A DNA stretch of 64,000 nt from Butyricicoccus_A sp945486175 (lineage in GTDB: Bacteria > Bacillota > Clostridia > Oscillospirales > Butyricicoccaceae). The notes under the pieces were generated by a model that searched no databases, had not been told where the DNA came from, and saw only the letters and a list, made by a program, of their open reading frames with translations. The DNA lies in contig CALZUY010000003.1 in NCBI GenBank assembly GCA_945829445.1, forward strand, positions 1 to 64,000, written 5' to 3'. The position numbers were made by a program, and so were the translations under genes. Positions 32,576-42,370 of the stretch are shown here, piece by piece (positions within the stretch are counted from its first letter, which is position 1; every line of letters begins with the position of its first letter).

Positions 32576-35500
32576 ATGTCAAAATTCAGCGTAAAAAAAC
32601 CGTTTACTGTTCTGGTAGGCATTATACTTGTACTCGTTCTGGGTGTGGTATCGTTTACCAAAATGACGACAGACCTGCTGCCGAATATGGATTTGCCGTA
32701 CATGGTCGTGTATACGGCAGATCCGGGTGCGGCGCCGGAATCGGTGGAATCAGAGGTTACCAAGCCGATGGAATCCGCGCTCGGCACAACGACAGGCGTC
32801 AAATCAATCAATTCGGTTTCCAATGAGAATGTCAGCGTTGTCATTCTGGAATTCGAGCAGGGTACCGACATGAATGCGGTCAGCATCGAGATGAGCAACA
32901 CCATCGACCAGGTCAAAGGCTCGCTGCCGGATGCGTGCAGTACGCCGGTCATGATGCAGATCACGCCGGATATGATGCCGGTCATGGTCGCCAGCGTCGA
33001 TGTCGACGGCATGGAGGCGGAAGAGGTGTCGGACTATGTCAACGATACCCTGCTGAGCCGTTTTGAACGTCTGGACGGCGTCGCGTCAGTCGACACCACC
33101 GGCCTCATTACATCCAAGGTCAAGGTCACGCTGGATCAGGACAAGATCGATGCACTCAACGACAAGGTACTGGCTGCCGTCGACAGCAATCTGGCGGAGG
33201 CCAAAAAGCAGCTGGATGACGGACAGGCAGAGCTGGATGCCGCAAAGGCAAAAATCAACAGCGGGCAGTCCGGCCTGAACGACTCCACCGACCAGCTGTC
33301 GGGGCAGCTGGCGGATGCCAGCGCAGCAGTCGATACGGCAAATGCCCAGTTGAATGCCATTTTGAGCGAAGAGACCACGCTGCAGGCAAATCAGACGGCA
33401 TTCCAGACCGAGCTGGATCAGCTCCAGCAGTATGCAGAGAAAAACGACCAGGTTCATGCGCTGGCAGTTCTCATCGTCGCATATGACATCACCGGATCAA
33501 TTCCGGAGGTCAGCTTCCCGCTGACAGCGGATGATATCAACAGCATCGCGGGCACTTCCGCGCAGGTGCTGGAGGCGCTCAAGGACCCGGCAGCCTATAT
33601 CGGAAACATGTCGGACGAGGCATTTGAGAAGGCGGTCACCGCAATTGCAAATGCAATGCCGGACGGCGTCGACCTGTCGCAGCTTTCCGGCGTTTCGCGG
33701 AAGGATTTTGTCTCTCTGGCAACTGCAACGGCGTATGCTTCGACACGCGTCAGTGAGATTCAAACCGAACTGCGCAATATCAGCACGCGGCTGGCAACCA
33801 TCGGCGCGATGAAGCCGCAGCTGGAGGAAGCACTCAAGCAGGCACAGGATGCCTATGCGAAGCTGGAAGCGAGCAAAATGCAGGCGACACTCAGCATTGC
33901 ACAGGGTTCGGCCCAGCTGGCAATCGGCAGTGCGTCGCTCGAAAGTGCACAGCAGCAGCTCGATCAGGCGACACAGGAATTTGAAGAGGCGCGCGATGCG
34001 GCCTATGAACAGGCGGACATCAGCGGCATCATCACTGCGGATATGATCAGCAATATCCTGATTGCCGAAAACTTTGAAATGCCTGCGGGCTATGTCAAGG
34101 ACAGCAGCGACCATTCATATATTCTGAAGGTCGGCGAAACATATGATTCCGTTGACCAGCTGTCCGACATGATCCTGTTCCATATGGATATGGACGGCAT
34201 CGGCGACATCCGCCTGAGCGATGTCGCTTCGGTAGAATATACCGACGAGACAGACAGCTCGACCTATGCGAAGGTCAACGGCAACGATGCAGTTGTACTC
34301 AGCTTTTCCAAGCAGTCCACGGCATCGACTTCTGCCGTTACTGATGCGATCAATGAGGAAATTGAAGACATTGCGGCGGAGGATGACCGGGTACATGTCA
34401 CACCGCTGATGGATCAGGGCGATTATATCCACCTGATTGTCGAGAACGTGCTGTCCAACCTGATTTTTGGCGGCATTCTCGCCATTCTGGTTCTGCTGCT
34501 CTTCCTGCGCGATATCCGACCGACGGTCATCATCGCGTTCAGCATCCCGCTCAGCGTGCTGTTTGCTGTTGTGCTGATGTATTTCAGCAACATGACGCTC
34601 AATCTGATTTCTCTGTCCGGTCTGGCGCTCGGTGTCGGCATGCTAGTCGACAACTCGATCGTTGTCATTGAAAATATCTACCGCCTGCGCGGTCTGGGCG
34701 TACCGCCTGCAAAGGCTGCTGTACGCGGTGCAAAGCAGGTCGGCGGCGCAATTTTTGCTTCGACCCTGACAACCATCTGTGTTTTCCTGCCGATTGTGTT
34801 CACAGAGGGCATTTCGCGCCAGCTGTTCACGGATATGGGCCTGACCATCGCGTATTCTCTGTCTGCGTCGCTGATTGTCGCGCTGACGGTCGTCCCAGCG
34901 ATGAGCTCGACCATGCTGAAGAAGGATACAGCGAAATCACACAGCCGCTTTGACTGGCTGGTCGGAAAATATGAAATCTTCCTGCGCTGGTGCCTGTCCC
35001 ACCGCGCGGTGACGCTCAGCGCTGCTCTCGCGCTGTTCCTGTTCGCGTGCGTCATGACCACGCGTATGGGCATGACGTTTATCCCGAAAATGTCATCGGA
35101 GCAGATGAGCGCGACGCTGACGCTGCCGGAGGATACCGATGACGTCACAGCGGAAGCCACGATTGACAAGGCAATGCAAGCGATACAGGGCATTGAAGGC
35201 GTCCAGACGGTCGGCGGCATGCGCAGCGGAGGCGGTATGCTGTCGCTTGGCTCAGACAGCGGCGATACTGCGACATTCTATATTCTGTTGGATGAAAAGG
35301 CGGACAATGCCGCCATTGCCGACCAGATTATGGAACAGACAAAGGGAATCAACTGTGAGATGTCCGTATCGGAATCCACGATGGATATGAGCTCGCTGAC
35401 CGGATCCGGCGTACAGATTGACGTTTACGGCGACGATATGGATGCGCTGCAGGATACCTGTGAAGGCCTGGCCAAAGAGCTGGAAAGCATCGAAGGCCTG

Positions 35501-36520
35501 GAGGAAATCTCCGACGGCAATGAAGACCCGGATATGCAGAAGATCATCACGGTCAACAAGGATGAGGCAATGCGCAAGGGTCTGACGGTTGCGCAGGTTT
35601 ACACCTCTCTTGCTTCTGATCTGACCAATGAGGTCACCTCTACGACGCTCAAGGTCGGACAGGAGGAGCTTCCGGTGGTTGTCGTCAAGCCGTCGACGGT
35701 AACAGCGGAAAATATTATGAAGCAGACCGTCACTTCGACCGATTCCGCGACCGGGGAAAAGACCGAAGTTCCGCTGGATACCATTGCGTCGCAGAGCGAA
35801 GGCCGCGCACCGACCTCGATCAGCCGTGTCAACAACGAACGCACGATGTCGGTCACTGCGGCGGTCGATGATGACCACAACATCACGCTGGTCAGCCGCG
35901 AGGTACAGGCCATGCTGGACAACTACGATTTGCCGGACGGCATCCGCGCGGAAATCACGGGCGAAAATCAGACCATCAATGAGACGATGAAGGACCTTGT
36001 GCTCATGCTGCTGCTCGCAATTGTCTTCATCTATCTGATTATGGTCGCGCAATTCCAGAGTCTGCTCAGCCCGTTTATCGTTATGTTCACCATGCCGCTC
36101 GCCTTCACCGGCGGTCTGCTCGCCCTGCTGATTACGGGGCAGGAGATTTCGGTTCTGGCGATGCTCGGCTTCATTATTCTGGCGGGCGTTGTCGTCAACA
36201 ACGGCATTGTGTTCGTCAGCTGTGTCAATGACCTGCGGATGGACGGCATGTCCAAGCGCGAGGCATTGGTGGCGGCAGGCAAAATGCGTATCCGTCCGAT
36301 TCTGATGACTGCGCTGACGACCATTCTCGCCATGTCCACAATGGCAATGGGCCTCGGCACAGGCGGTGAGATGGGACAGGCAATGGCGATTGTCGTCATC
36401 GGCGGCCTGACCTATGCAACCGTACTGACGCTGATTGTCGTGCCGATTATCTATGATCTGTTTAACCGTCGGGAGACCATGCGGAAAATCGATGTTGGGG
36501 AGGATGATCTGGATGGCTGA
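32576..36520 (+). CDS. HAE1-type RND efflux permease with helical insertion
   Basis: This 1314-aa membrane pump has the RND plan of 12 helices in two halves, with family motifs GLALGVGMLVDNSIVVIENIYRLR in the first half and LGFIILAGVVVNNGIVFVS in the second. It exports hydrophobic or toxic compounds by proton antiport. It is about 270 residues longer than usual members. Residues about 185-480 form a heptad-rich, Gln/Ala/Asp-rich helical block (LDDGQAELDAAKAKINSGQS and similar) between the strand VKVTLDQDKIDAL and ISGIITADMISNI, two elements normally adjacent. The TetR gene overlaps its 3' end by 8 bp. Confidence 0.92.
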   Translation: MSKFSVKKPFTVLVGIILVLVLGVVSFTKMTTDLLPNMDLPYMVVYTADPGAAPESVESEVTKPMESALGTTTGVKSINSVSNENVSVVILEFEQGTDMNAVSIEMSNTIDQVKGSLPDACSTPVMMQITPDMMPVMVASVDVDGMEAEEVSDYVNDTLLSRFERLDGVASVDTTGLITSKVKVTLDQDKIDALNDKVLAAVDSNLAEAKKQLDDGQAELDAAKAKINSGQSGLNDSTDQLSGQLADASAAVDTANAQLNAILSEETTLQANQTAFQTELDQLQQYAEKNDQVHALAVLIVAYDITGSIPEVSFPLTADDINSIAGTSAQVLEALKDPAAYIGNMSDEAFEKAVTAIANAMPDGVDLSQLSGVSRKDFVSLATATAYASTRVSEIQTELRNISTRLATIGAMKPQLEEALKQAQDAYAKLEASKMQATLSIAQGSAQLAIGSASLESAQQQLDQATQEFEEARDAAYEQADISGIITADMISNILIAENFEMPAGYVKDSSDHSYILKVGETYDSVDQLSDMILFHMDMDGIGDIRLSDVASVEYTDETDSSTYAKVNGNDAVVLSFSKQSTASTSAVTDAINEEIEDIAAEDDRVHVTPLMDQGDYIHLIVENVLSNLIFGGILAILVLLLFLRDIRPTVIIAFSIPLSVLFAVVLMYFSNMTLNLISLSGLALGVGMLVDNSIVVIENIYRLRGLGVPPAKAAVRGAKQVGGAIFASTLTTICVFLPIVFTEGISRQLFTDMGLTIAYSLSASLIVALTVVPAMSSTMLKKDTAKSHSRFDWLVGKYEIFLRWCLSHRAVTLSAALALFLFACVMTTRMGMTFIPKMSSEQMSATLTLPEDTDDVTAEATIDKAMQAIQGIEGVQTVGGMRSGGGMLSLGSDSGDTATFYILLDEKADNAAIADQIMEQTKGINCEMSVSESTMDMSSLTGSGVQIDVYGDDMDALQDTCEGLAKELESIEGLEEISDGNEDPDMQKIITVNKDEAMRKGLTVAQVYTSLASDLTNEVTSTTLKVGQEELPVVVVKPSTVTAENIMKQTVTSTDSATGEKTEVPLDTIASQSEGRAPTSISRVNNERTMSVTAAVDDDHNITLVSREVQAMLDNYDLPDGIRAEITGENQTINETMKDLVLMLLLAIVFIYLIMVAQFQSLLSPFIVMFTMPLAFTGGLLALLITGQEISVLAMLGFIILAGVVVNNGIVFVSCVNDLRMDGMSKREALVAAGKMRIRPILMTALTTILAMSTMAMGLGTGGEMGQAMAIVVIGGLTYATVLTLIVVPIIYDLFNRRETMRKIDVGEDDLDG

Positions 36521-37118
36521 GAGAGAGAGAAAATATTCTCCAAAGGAAATTGCCGCATTTCAGGGCCTGTTTGCCCTCGCAAAGGATGGCAGGCGGTTTT
36601 CCAGCATTAAGGTACAGGATATTGCCACTGCCGCAGGCATGGGCAAAGGCACGCTCTATGAATATTTTTCCTCCAAAGAGGAGATTTTATCCGGCGCAAT
36701 TTTTTATGCGCTGGATGGAGTTATGAACCGGTTTGAGCAGTCCGCAGATGAAACCCTGTCGTTCCGGCAGACACTGGAGCGGTTTTTTGGCGAGCTGGAC
36801 GGCGATGTGCCGTTTGCTGCCCTGTCCATGCTGGTTGCTTCCATGGCACCCGAACAGCGCGAGGAAATCCGGGCGCGCGGACAGGAAGATATGAGCATGG
36901 TGTTTTCCCGCATGAAACAGGCGGAAGCGCGCGCATTCTCTGCCGGACGCATCAGCGGAGAAATTGACCCCAGCCTGGATGACAGCTTTTGTGAATATAC
37001 CGTTGTATCTGCCCTGTTCGGGCAGGCGGCAGCACATATGTTTGCCTGTCAGGAGCACGAACGCCAGATTCCGTGGACCATGCTGGTCGATATGATTTGC
37101 CGGACACTGAGGCCATAA
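36513..37118 (+). CDS. TetR family regulator of the RND pump
   Basis: This 201-aa protein has a TetR helix-turn-helix (residues about 8-58): SPKEIAAFQGLFALAKDGRRF, then IATAAGMGKGTLYEYFSSKEEILSGA. The rest is a helical effector domain. The start at 36513 overlaps the RND gene and is preceded by GGAGG. The co-transcription with the pump and the ACCGACCGGTCGGT operator at the operon promoter make a self-limiting repressor likely: pump substrates would release it. There is no separate promoter or terminator between the two genes. Confidence 0.9.
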   Translation: MAERERKYSPKEIAAFQGLFALAKDGRRFSSIKVQDIATAAGMGKGTLYEYFSSKEEILSGAIFYALDGVMNRFEQSADETLSFRQTLERFFGELDGDVPFAALSMLVASMAPEQREEIRARGQEDMSMVFSRMKQAEARAFSAGRISGEIDPSLDDSFCEYTVVSALFGQAAAHMFACQEHERQIPWTMLVDMICRTLRP

Positions 37119-37134
37119 ACCGTATATTTGTCGG

Positions 37135-37162
37135 TTGCATTTGCGGATGGCTGTGATATAAT
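37135..37162 (+). promoter_or_regulatory. Promoter of the degV-sbcDC-trmO operon
   Basis: TTGCAT (37135-37140) and TATAAT (37157-37162) are separated by 16 bp. An ~75-nt leader without a recognisable element precedes degV. Confidence 0.65.
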
Positions 37163-37242
37163 TACACTTAACGAAAAATTAACTGAGCGAACAGCGCTGG
37201 GGGGAAACACTCTGCGGCTGTCGGGAAAGGAAGAACGAATGC

Positions 37243-38112
37243 ATGCAATCGGATAAAATCGCACTGATTACGGATTCCGGCGCAGACCTTTCGGCTGAAT
37301 GGGCGCAGAGGTATCCGATTTATACGGTTCCCTATACAATTACATTTTCAGATGGATCGTTTCAGGACGGCGTGGATATCACCCCCGACGAAGTTTACCG
37401 CAGGCTGGTGACGGAAATGCCCAAAACCTCGCTGCCATCCGGCGCCGTGCTCGCGGATACCTTCCGGAAAATCCGGGAGGATGGCTACACCCATGCCATT
37501 GCCATCATGCTGTCCAGCGGCCTGAGCGGCTGCTACCAGATGACGCGCCTGATGGCACAGGACTGTGAAGATCTGGAAATTGCGGTGTTTGATTCCATGA
37601 GCGGCAGCCTTGGCCAGGGTACGATGATTCTGACGCTGGCGCGCCTGATCGAAGAGGGGCGCAGCTGGGAGCAGCTGCTTGAGCTGACACCGCGCATTAT
37701 AAAAAACACGTATCCGTTTTTTACTGTGGACACACTGGAATATCTGCAGCGCGGCGGACGCATCGGCAAAATCACTGCACTGGCTGGCACGGCGCTCGGC
37801 ATCAAACCGATTCTTGCCTTCGACCCGGCCACAGGTGAGCTGACCAGCATCCACAAGGTGCGCGGGCGCGCCGCGGCGATGAAAAAGCTGGTGCAGGCCG
37901 CAGTCTCCCATCTCGAGCCGGGCAAGCGCTACAACATCATGTGGGCGCATGGCGGCACGCCGGAGGAAGGGCAGCGGATTGCCGAAATGCTGCGCGCGGC
38001 AGCGCCGGACTTTGAAGCGGAGTTTTCCGGTGAAATCGACTGTACACTCGCGTCCTATGTCGGCCCGCACCTGCTGGGTGCAGCCGTACAGGTTCTGGAT
38101 GACGATATGTGA
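37243..38112 (+). CDS. DegV family fatty-acid-binding protein
   Basis: This 289-aa protein has the two-domain DegV fold: an N-terminal half with LITDSGADLSAEWAQRYPI, SLPSGAVLADTFRKI and AIMLSSGLSGCYQ, and a C-terminal half with TVDTLEYLQRGGRIGKITALAGTALGIKPIL in part. In Firmicutes such proteins (FakB) bind free fatty acids and present them to the kinase FakA. No fakA gene is nearby. AGGAAG precedes the ATG, and sbcD follows after 9 bp, so it is the first gene of the operon. Confidence 0.92.
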   Translation: MQSDKIALITDSGADLSAEWAQRYPIYTVPYTITFSDGSFQDGVDITPDEVYRRLVTEMPKTSLPSGAVLADTFRKIREDGYTHAIAIMLSSGLSGCYQMTRLMAQDCEDLEIAVFDSMSGSLGQGTMILTLARLIEEGRSWEQLLELTPRIIKNTYPFFTVDTLEYLQRGGRIGKITALAGTALGIKPILAFDPATGELTSIHKVRGRAAAMKKLVQAAVSHLEPGKRYNIMWAHGGTPEEGQRIAEMLRAAAPDFEAEFSGEIDCTLASYVGPHLLGAAVQVLDDDM

Positions 38113-38121
38113 GGAAACAAC

Positions 38122-39282
38122 ATGAAATTTTTACATCTCAGCGATCTGCATCTGGGCAAACGCGTGCATGCGTTCTCCATGCTGGAGGATCAGCGCTTTG
38201 TTCTGGAGCAGATCGCGCAGATGGCGCGGGCACAGCGTGTGGATGCTGTTGTCATCGCCGGTGATATTTATGACAAATCCATACCGCCCGCGGAAGCTGT
38301 CGGCCTGTTCGACAGCTTTTTTACGTCGCTGCGCGCTGAGGGCATTCCGGTGCTCGCAATCGGCGGCAACCACGATTCGGGCGAGCGGCTGAATTTCGGG
38401 CAGACCCTGCTTGCGCGGCAGGGCGTCTATCTCGCCGGTACCTTTGGCGAAGTGCTGGAATCGGTGGAGCTGTGCGATGCGGATGGCTGCCGGGTGCAGT
38501 TCCATCTGCTGCCGTGGCTGAGGCCGATGGAGCTGCGCGAGCGGATGGGGCTGGCGGAGAGCACACAGCAGTGCGCCGTACAGGCGGCACTGGAGACAGC
38601 GGAATGGGATGACGGCGCACGCCATGTGCTGCTTGCACATGCGTTTGTCACCGCAGGCGGCGCACTGCCGGAGCAGTCGGAATCGGAAATCATCCCGGTC
38701 GGCGGCCTGGATGCAGTGGATGCCGCGCTGTTTGACAAATATGATTATGTGGCGCTGGGACATCTGCATCGCGCACAGCGGCTGGGGCGCGACAGTGTGC
38801 GTTACGCCGGTTCGCCGCTCAAATATTCGTTCTCCGAGGCGAAATATCCAAAATCTGTCCCGCTGGTGACGCTGGGAGCATGCGGGGAGACTGCGGTCGA
38901 GCTACTCCCGCTGAAGCCAAAACATGAGATGCGGGAGATCCGCGGCAGGCTCGCGGATGTCACGAGTGACCTGGTCGTGCATGCAGGCGACCCGGAGGAC
39001 TATCTCCGTGTCATTCTGACTGATGAGGACGAGCTGTACGACCCGCAGGGCGCGCTCAAGGAGGTTTATCCCAACCTGATGCGGCTGGATTTTGACAACG
39101 CGCGCACGCGCGCAGCGGATACCGACGGCCTGCAGGAGGAGGACGTCGCGCAGAAGCTGACGCCTGCACAGCTGTTCGCACAGTTTTTCGCGGAGCAGAA
39201 CGGCAAGGAAATGAACGAATGGCAGCAGCAGGCAGTCGCCCGCATCTGCCGCAGAATGGAGGAAGCGGATGAAGCCGATTGA
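38122..39282 (+). CDS. sbcD: Exonuclease SbcD (Mre11 family)
   Basis: This 386-aa nuclease is the Mre11-like subunit that processes hairpins and blocked DNA ends. Metal-binding motifs are visible at HLSDLHLGKRV (residue 5), VVIAGDIYDKSIPP (47), AIGGNHDSGERL (80), LLAHAFV (170) and ALGHLHRAQRL (213). A C-terminal domain (about 275-386) completes the family length. It overlaps sbcC by 14 bp, so the two subunits are made together. Confidence 0.95.
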   Translation: MKFLHLSDLHLGKRVHAFSMLEDQRFVLEQIAQMARAQRVDAVVIAGDIYDKSIPPAEAVGLFDSFFTSLRAEGIPVLAIGGNHDSGERLNFGQTLLARQGVYLAGTFGEVLESVELCDADGCRVQFHLLPWLRPMELRERMGLAESTQQCAVQAALETAEWDDGARHVLLAHAFVTAGGALPEQSESEIIPVGGLDAVDAALFDKYDYVALGHLHRAQRLGRDSVRYAGSPLKYSFSEAKYPKSVPLVTLGACGETAVELLPLKPKHEMREIRGRLADVTSDLVVHAGDPEDYLRVILTDEDELYDPQGALKEVYPNLMRLDFDNARTRAADTDGLQEEDVAQKLTPAQLFAQFFAEQNGKEMNEWQQQAVARICRRMEEADEAD

Positions 39283-42200
39283 ACTGACCGTCAGCGCGTT
39301 TGGCCCGTATGCCGGCGAGGTATCGCTCCCGCTGGAGCAGCTCGGCAGCCATGGCCTGTTCCTCATCACGGGCGATACCGGCGCGGGCAAGACCAGCATC
39401 TTTGACGCAATCTGTTTTGCTCTGTTCGGTGAGGTGAGCGGCTCACAGCGCGCTGCCGACCAGCTGCGCTCGGATTTCGCGAAGCCGCAGGCGGAAACCT
39501 TTGTGCGTCTGCGCTTCACGCATGCCGGGGAAGAATATGCCATCCACCGCACACCGAAGTATGAGCGCCCGAAAAAGCGCGGCAGCGGCACAGTCACACA
39601 GAATGCAAATGCTGTGCTGACGCGCCCGGACGGTTCGACCGTCGCAGGTGCGACGGCAGTGACCGAGGAGGTCGAGCGCATCCTCGGCGTCGGCTGCCAG
39701 TCATTCAAACAGATTTCCATGATTGCACAGGGTGAATTTATGAAGCTGCTGACGGCGGACAGCCGGACGCGTGCGGAAATCATCCGGCGTGTCTTTCATA
39801 CCGAGCCGCTTGTCTGGCTGCAAAAGCAGATCAAGGCGGAATTTCTGGAATCCAACAAAAAATGCGCCGACACGCAGCGCGCGGCGGCACAGTATGCCGA
39901 GGGCTTCCGGCTGGAAGAAGGGCTGCCGGATGACATGGAGCTTCCGGCGCTTCTGGACGCGGTGCGGCGGCAGAATACAGCGGATGAAGCACAGCTCGCC
40001 GCCGATACGGCACGGCTGGAACAGCTGCGCGCAGCGCAGACGCGCGCCATCGAAGCGGTTGTCAAGGCACAGCGCGACAATGAAATGCGGGAAAAATGGC
40101 GCGCGGCACAGGTACAGCGCGAAAAGCTGGAAGCGCAGAAGCCGGAAGCGGAACAGCAGGCACAGCGTCTTGCCCGTGCCCGACAGGCGCGCGATATGGT
40201 GCTGCCCAAATGGAACACATGGCAGGCGGAACAGACGCGCGCACAGCAGCTGCACGACAGTGTGGTGCGGCGCGGACAGGCGGTGCAGCAACTGGAAGAC
40301 AGGACGCCGCAGGTACAGCAGGCATTTGCACAGGCGAGGCAGGCAGAGCCGCGCGTATCTGAGCTGGAACGCGAGATCACCCGCCTGACCGATGCACAGG
40401 CGCAGGCTGTGCGCTGGAAGCAGGCATGTGCGCAGGCGGAACAGGCGCAAAAGCAGGTGCAGCAGCTGCGAAAGCAGGCGCAGGACAAAGCCGGGCAGCG
40501 TGACGCGGGAAACAAACGCGTCGAACAGCTGCGCGCACAGCTCGAAGCCTTCCGCGAAATCCCCGCGGCACTGGAGCGCACGCGCGCCGGATTTAAGCAG
40601 TCACAGGCGGCGGAAAAGCAGCTCAGTGCCGCGTTGGAACTGTTTGACGCGCAGGCGCAGTGTACAGAACAGCTGGCGCAGGAGCAGAAGGCGTATTTGA
40701 AGCTGGAGCACGCCTTTGTACAGGCAGAACAGCAGTACCGTGACGGGGAGCTTGCCTGGAACCGCGGACAGGCGGGCATTTTAGCGCAGTCACTGGAAGC
40801 GGGCATGCCATGCCCGGTCTGCGGCTCGACAGAGCACCCGCATCCGGCACAGCTGGAACACTCCGTGCCGACCGAGCAGCAGCTCAAACAACTGCGGCAG
40901 GAAATGGAACAGTGCCGGGAACGTTATCAGGCGCAGAGCACGCGCTTCAGTGCGGCGCGTTGGAAGGAAGAAGCGGCGGCAGATGCCGTGCATCGCGCGC
41001 TGGAACAGCTGTTTGAATCTGCGGAAAAGACACGTGCCGAGGTGGAATATGCTCTGAACGGGCAGCGCCGGACAACGGCAGAGCTGCTGGAGCAGGGAAA
41101 ACAGCTCGCCGAACGCGAAAAACAGGGTGAAGCCCTTCGTGAAACGCTTCAAAAGCTGTTGGAAAGCCAGCCGAAGCTGGAAGCTGCGGCGCGGCAGGCG
41201 GAGCAGGCGCTCCAAAAGGCGGAAGCACAGGCAGCAGGCGCTGCGGCATCCGCACAGGAACTGCGCGCTGCCATCCCGTTCGACAATGTAGATGTGCTGC
41301 CCGCACAGCTCAACACACGGCAGACCGAACGCGACTGCCTGTCGCGCCAGATTGAGGACAGCCGCAAGGCGTGGGAAAGCCATCAGCGTGCGCTTGCTGC
41401 CGCGCAGGAGGCGCAGAAAACAGAAACAGAGCAGTGGAAGCAAAGTGAACAGGCGGCGCAAGCCGCCGAACAGGCGTGGAAGGCGGCGCTCACGCATGCG
41501 GGCTTTGCCACAGGGCAGGCGTATCAGGCCGCCTTGCTGCCGCCGGAGGAACAGGCGGCGCTGGAAAAGCGTGTGCAGCAGTTTGAGCAGCAGCTTGCCG
41601 CTGCCCTTTCGCTGGAAACCGAGTATGAAGCCGCGGCGAAACAGATCGTGCCCGCTGACCTGGAACAGCTTGCACAGGCGCGCACGCAGGCAGAGCAGGC
41701 GTGCCGTGACTGTGAGGGCGCTGTCCACAACCGCACAGAGCGCCTGCGGGCAAATACGGAGATCTTGCAGCGCATGGGACAGGTACAGGCACAGCAGGCT
41801 GATTTGGAACGGCAGACAGCGGCGCTGCGCGAGCTGTCGCAGACGGCAAACGGCGAGCTTGCGGGCAAGCAGAAGCTGATGCTCGAACAGTATGTACAGG
41901 CGGCGTATTTTGAGCGCGTCCTGCAGCGTGCCAACCTTCGCCTGCGCGATATGACACAGGGGCGCTATGAGATGCAGCGGCGCCGCAAAGCGGAAAACAA
42001 CCGCAGCCAGTCGGGGCTGGATATCGACGTCATGGATTATTATACGGGCAAAACCCGTTCGGTAAAGACGCTGTCGGGCGGCGAATCGTTCCTCGGTGCG
42101 CTGGCGCTGGCACTCGGCATGTCGGATGTCATCCAGAGCTATGCGGGCGGCGTGCGCGTCGAGACTGTGTTCATCGATGAGGGCTTTGGCTCGCTCGACA

Positions 42201-42364
42201 GCACGGCACTGGAACAGGCAATTTCCGTTCTGACACGCCTTTCGGACGGTGACCGCCTGATTGGCATTATTTCACATGTAACCGAGCTGAAGGATCGTGT
42301 AAACCGACAGATTGTTGTCGGACGCGGCGCATCCGGCAGCACGGCGGACTTGATCGTGGGGTAA
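39269..42364 (+). CDS. sbcC: Exonuclease SbcC (Rad50 family ATPase)
   Basis: This 1031-aa SMC-like ATPase partners SbcD. It has Walker A GDTGAGKTS (residue about 34), two very long coiled coils rich in Gln, Ala and Arg, and the zinc hook CPVCG near residue 512. The C-terminal ABC signature LSGGESFLGALALALGMS and Walker B TVFIDEGFGSLD follow. The coiled coils are unusually Gln/Ala-rich, with many (E/A)Q(A/Q) repeats. It is followed after 6 bp by trmO in the same operon. Confidence 0.95.
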   Translation: MKPIELTVSAFGPYAGEVSLPLEQLGSHGLFLITGDTGAGKTSIFDAICFALFGEVSGSQRAADQLRSDFAKPQAETFVRLRFTHAGEEYAIHRTPKYERPKKRGSGTVTQNANAVLTRPDGSTVAGATAVTEEVERILGVGCQSFKQISMIAQGEFMKLLTADSRTRAEIIRRVFHTEPLVWLQKQIKAEFLESNKKCADTQRAAAQYAEGFRLEEGLPDDMELPALLDAVRRQNTADEAQLAADTARLEQLRAAQTRAIEAVVKAQRDNEMREKWRAAQVQREKLEAQKPEAEQQAQRLARARQARDMVLPKWNTWQAEQTRAQQLHDSVVRRGQAVQQLEDRTPQVQQAFAQARQAEPRVSELEREITRLTDAQAQAVRWKQACAQAEQAQKQVQQLRKQAQDKAGQRDAGNKRVEQLRAQLEAFREIPAALERTRAGFKQSQAAEKQLSAALELFDAQAQCTEQLAQEQKAYLKLEHAFVQAEQQYRDGELAWNRGQAGILAQSLEAGMPCPVCGSTEHPHPAQLEHSVPTEQQLKQLRQEMEQCRERYQAQSTRFSAARWKEEAAADAVHRALEQLFESAEKTRAEVEYALNGQRRTTAELLEQGKQLAEREKQGEALRETLQKLLESQPKLEAAARQAEQALQKAEAQAAGAAASAQELRAAIPFDNVDVLPAQLNTRQTERDCLSRQIEDSRKAWESHQRALAAAQEAQKTETEQWKQSEQAAQAAEQAWKAALTHAGFATGQAYQAALLPPEEQAALEKRVQQFEQQLAAALSLETEYEAAAKQIVPADLEQLAQARTQAEQACRDCEGAVHNRTERLRANTEILQRMGQVQAQQADLERQTAALRELSQTANGELAGKQKLMLEQYVQAAYFERVLQRANLRLRDMTQGRYEMQRRRKAENNRSQSGLDIDVMDYYTGKTRSVKTLSGGESFLGALALALGMSDVIQSYAGGVRVETVFIDEGFGSLDSTALEQAISVLTRLSDGDRLIGIISHVTELKDRVNRQIVVGRGASGSTADLIVG

Positions 42365-42370
42365 CAGGAT

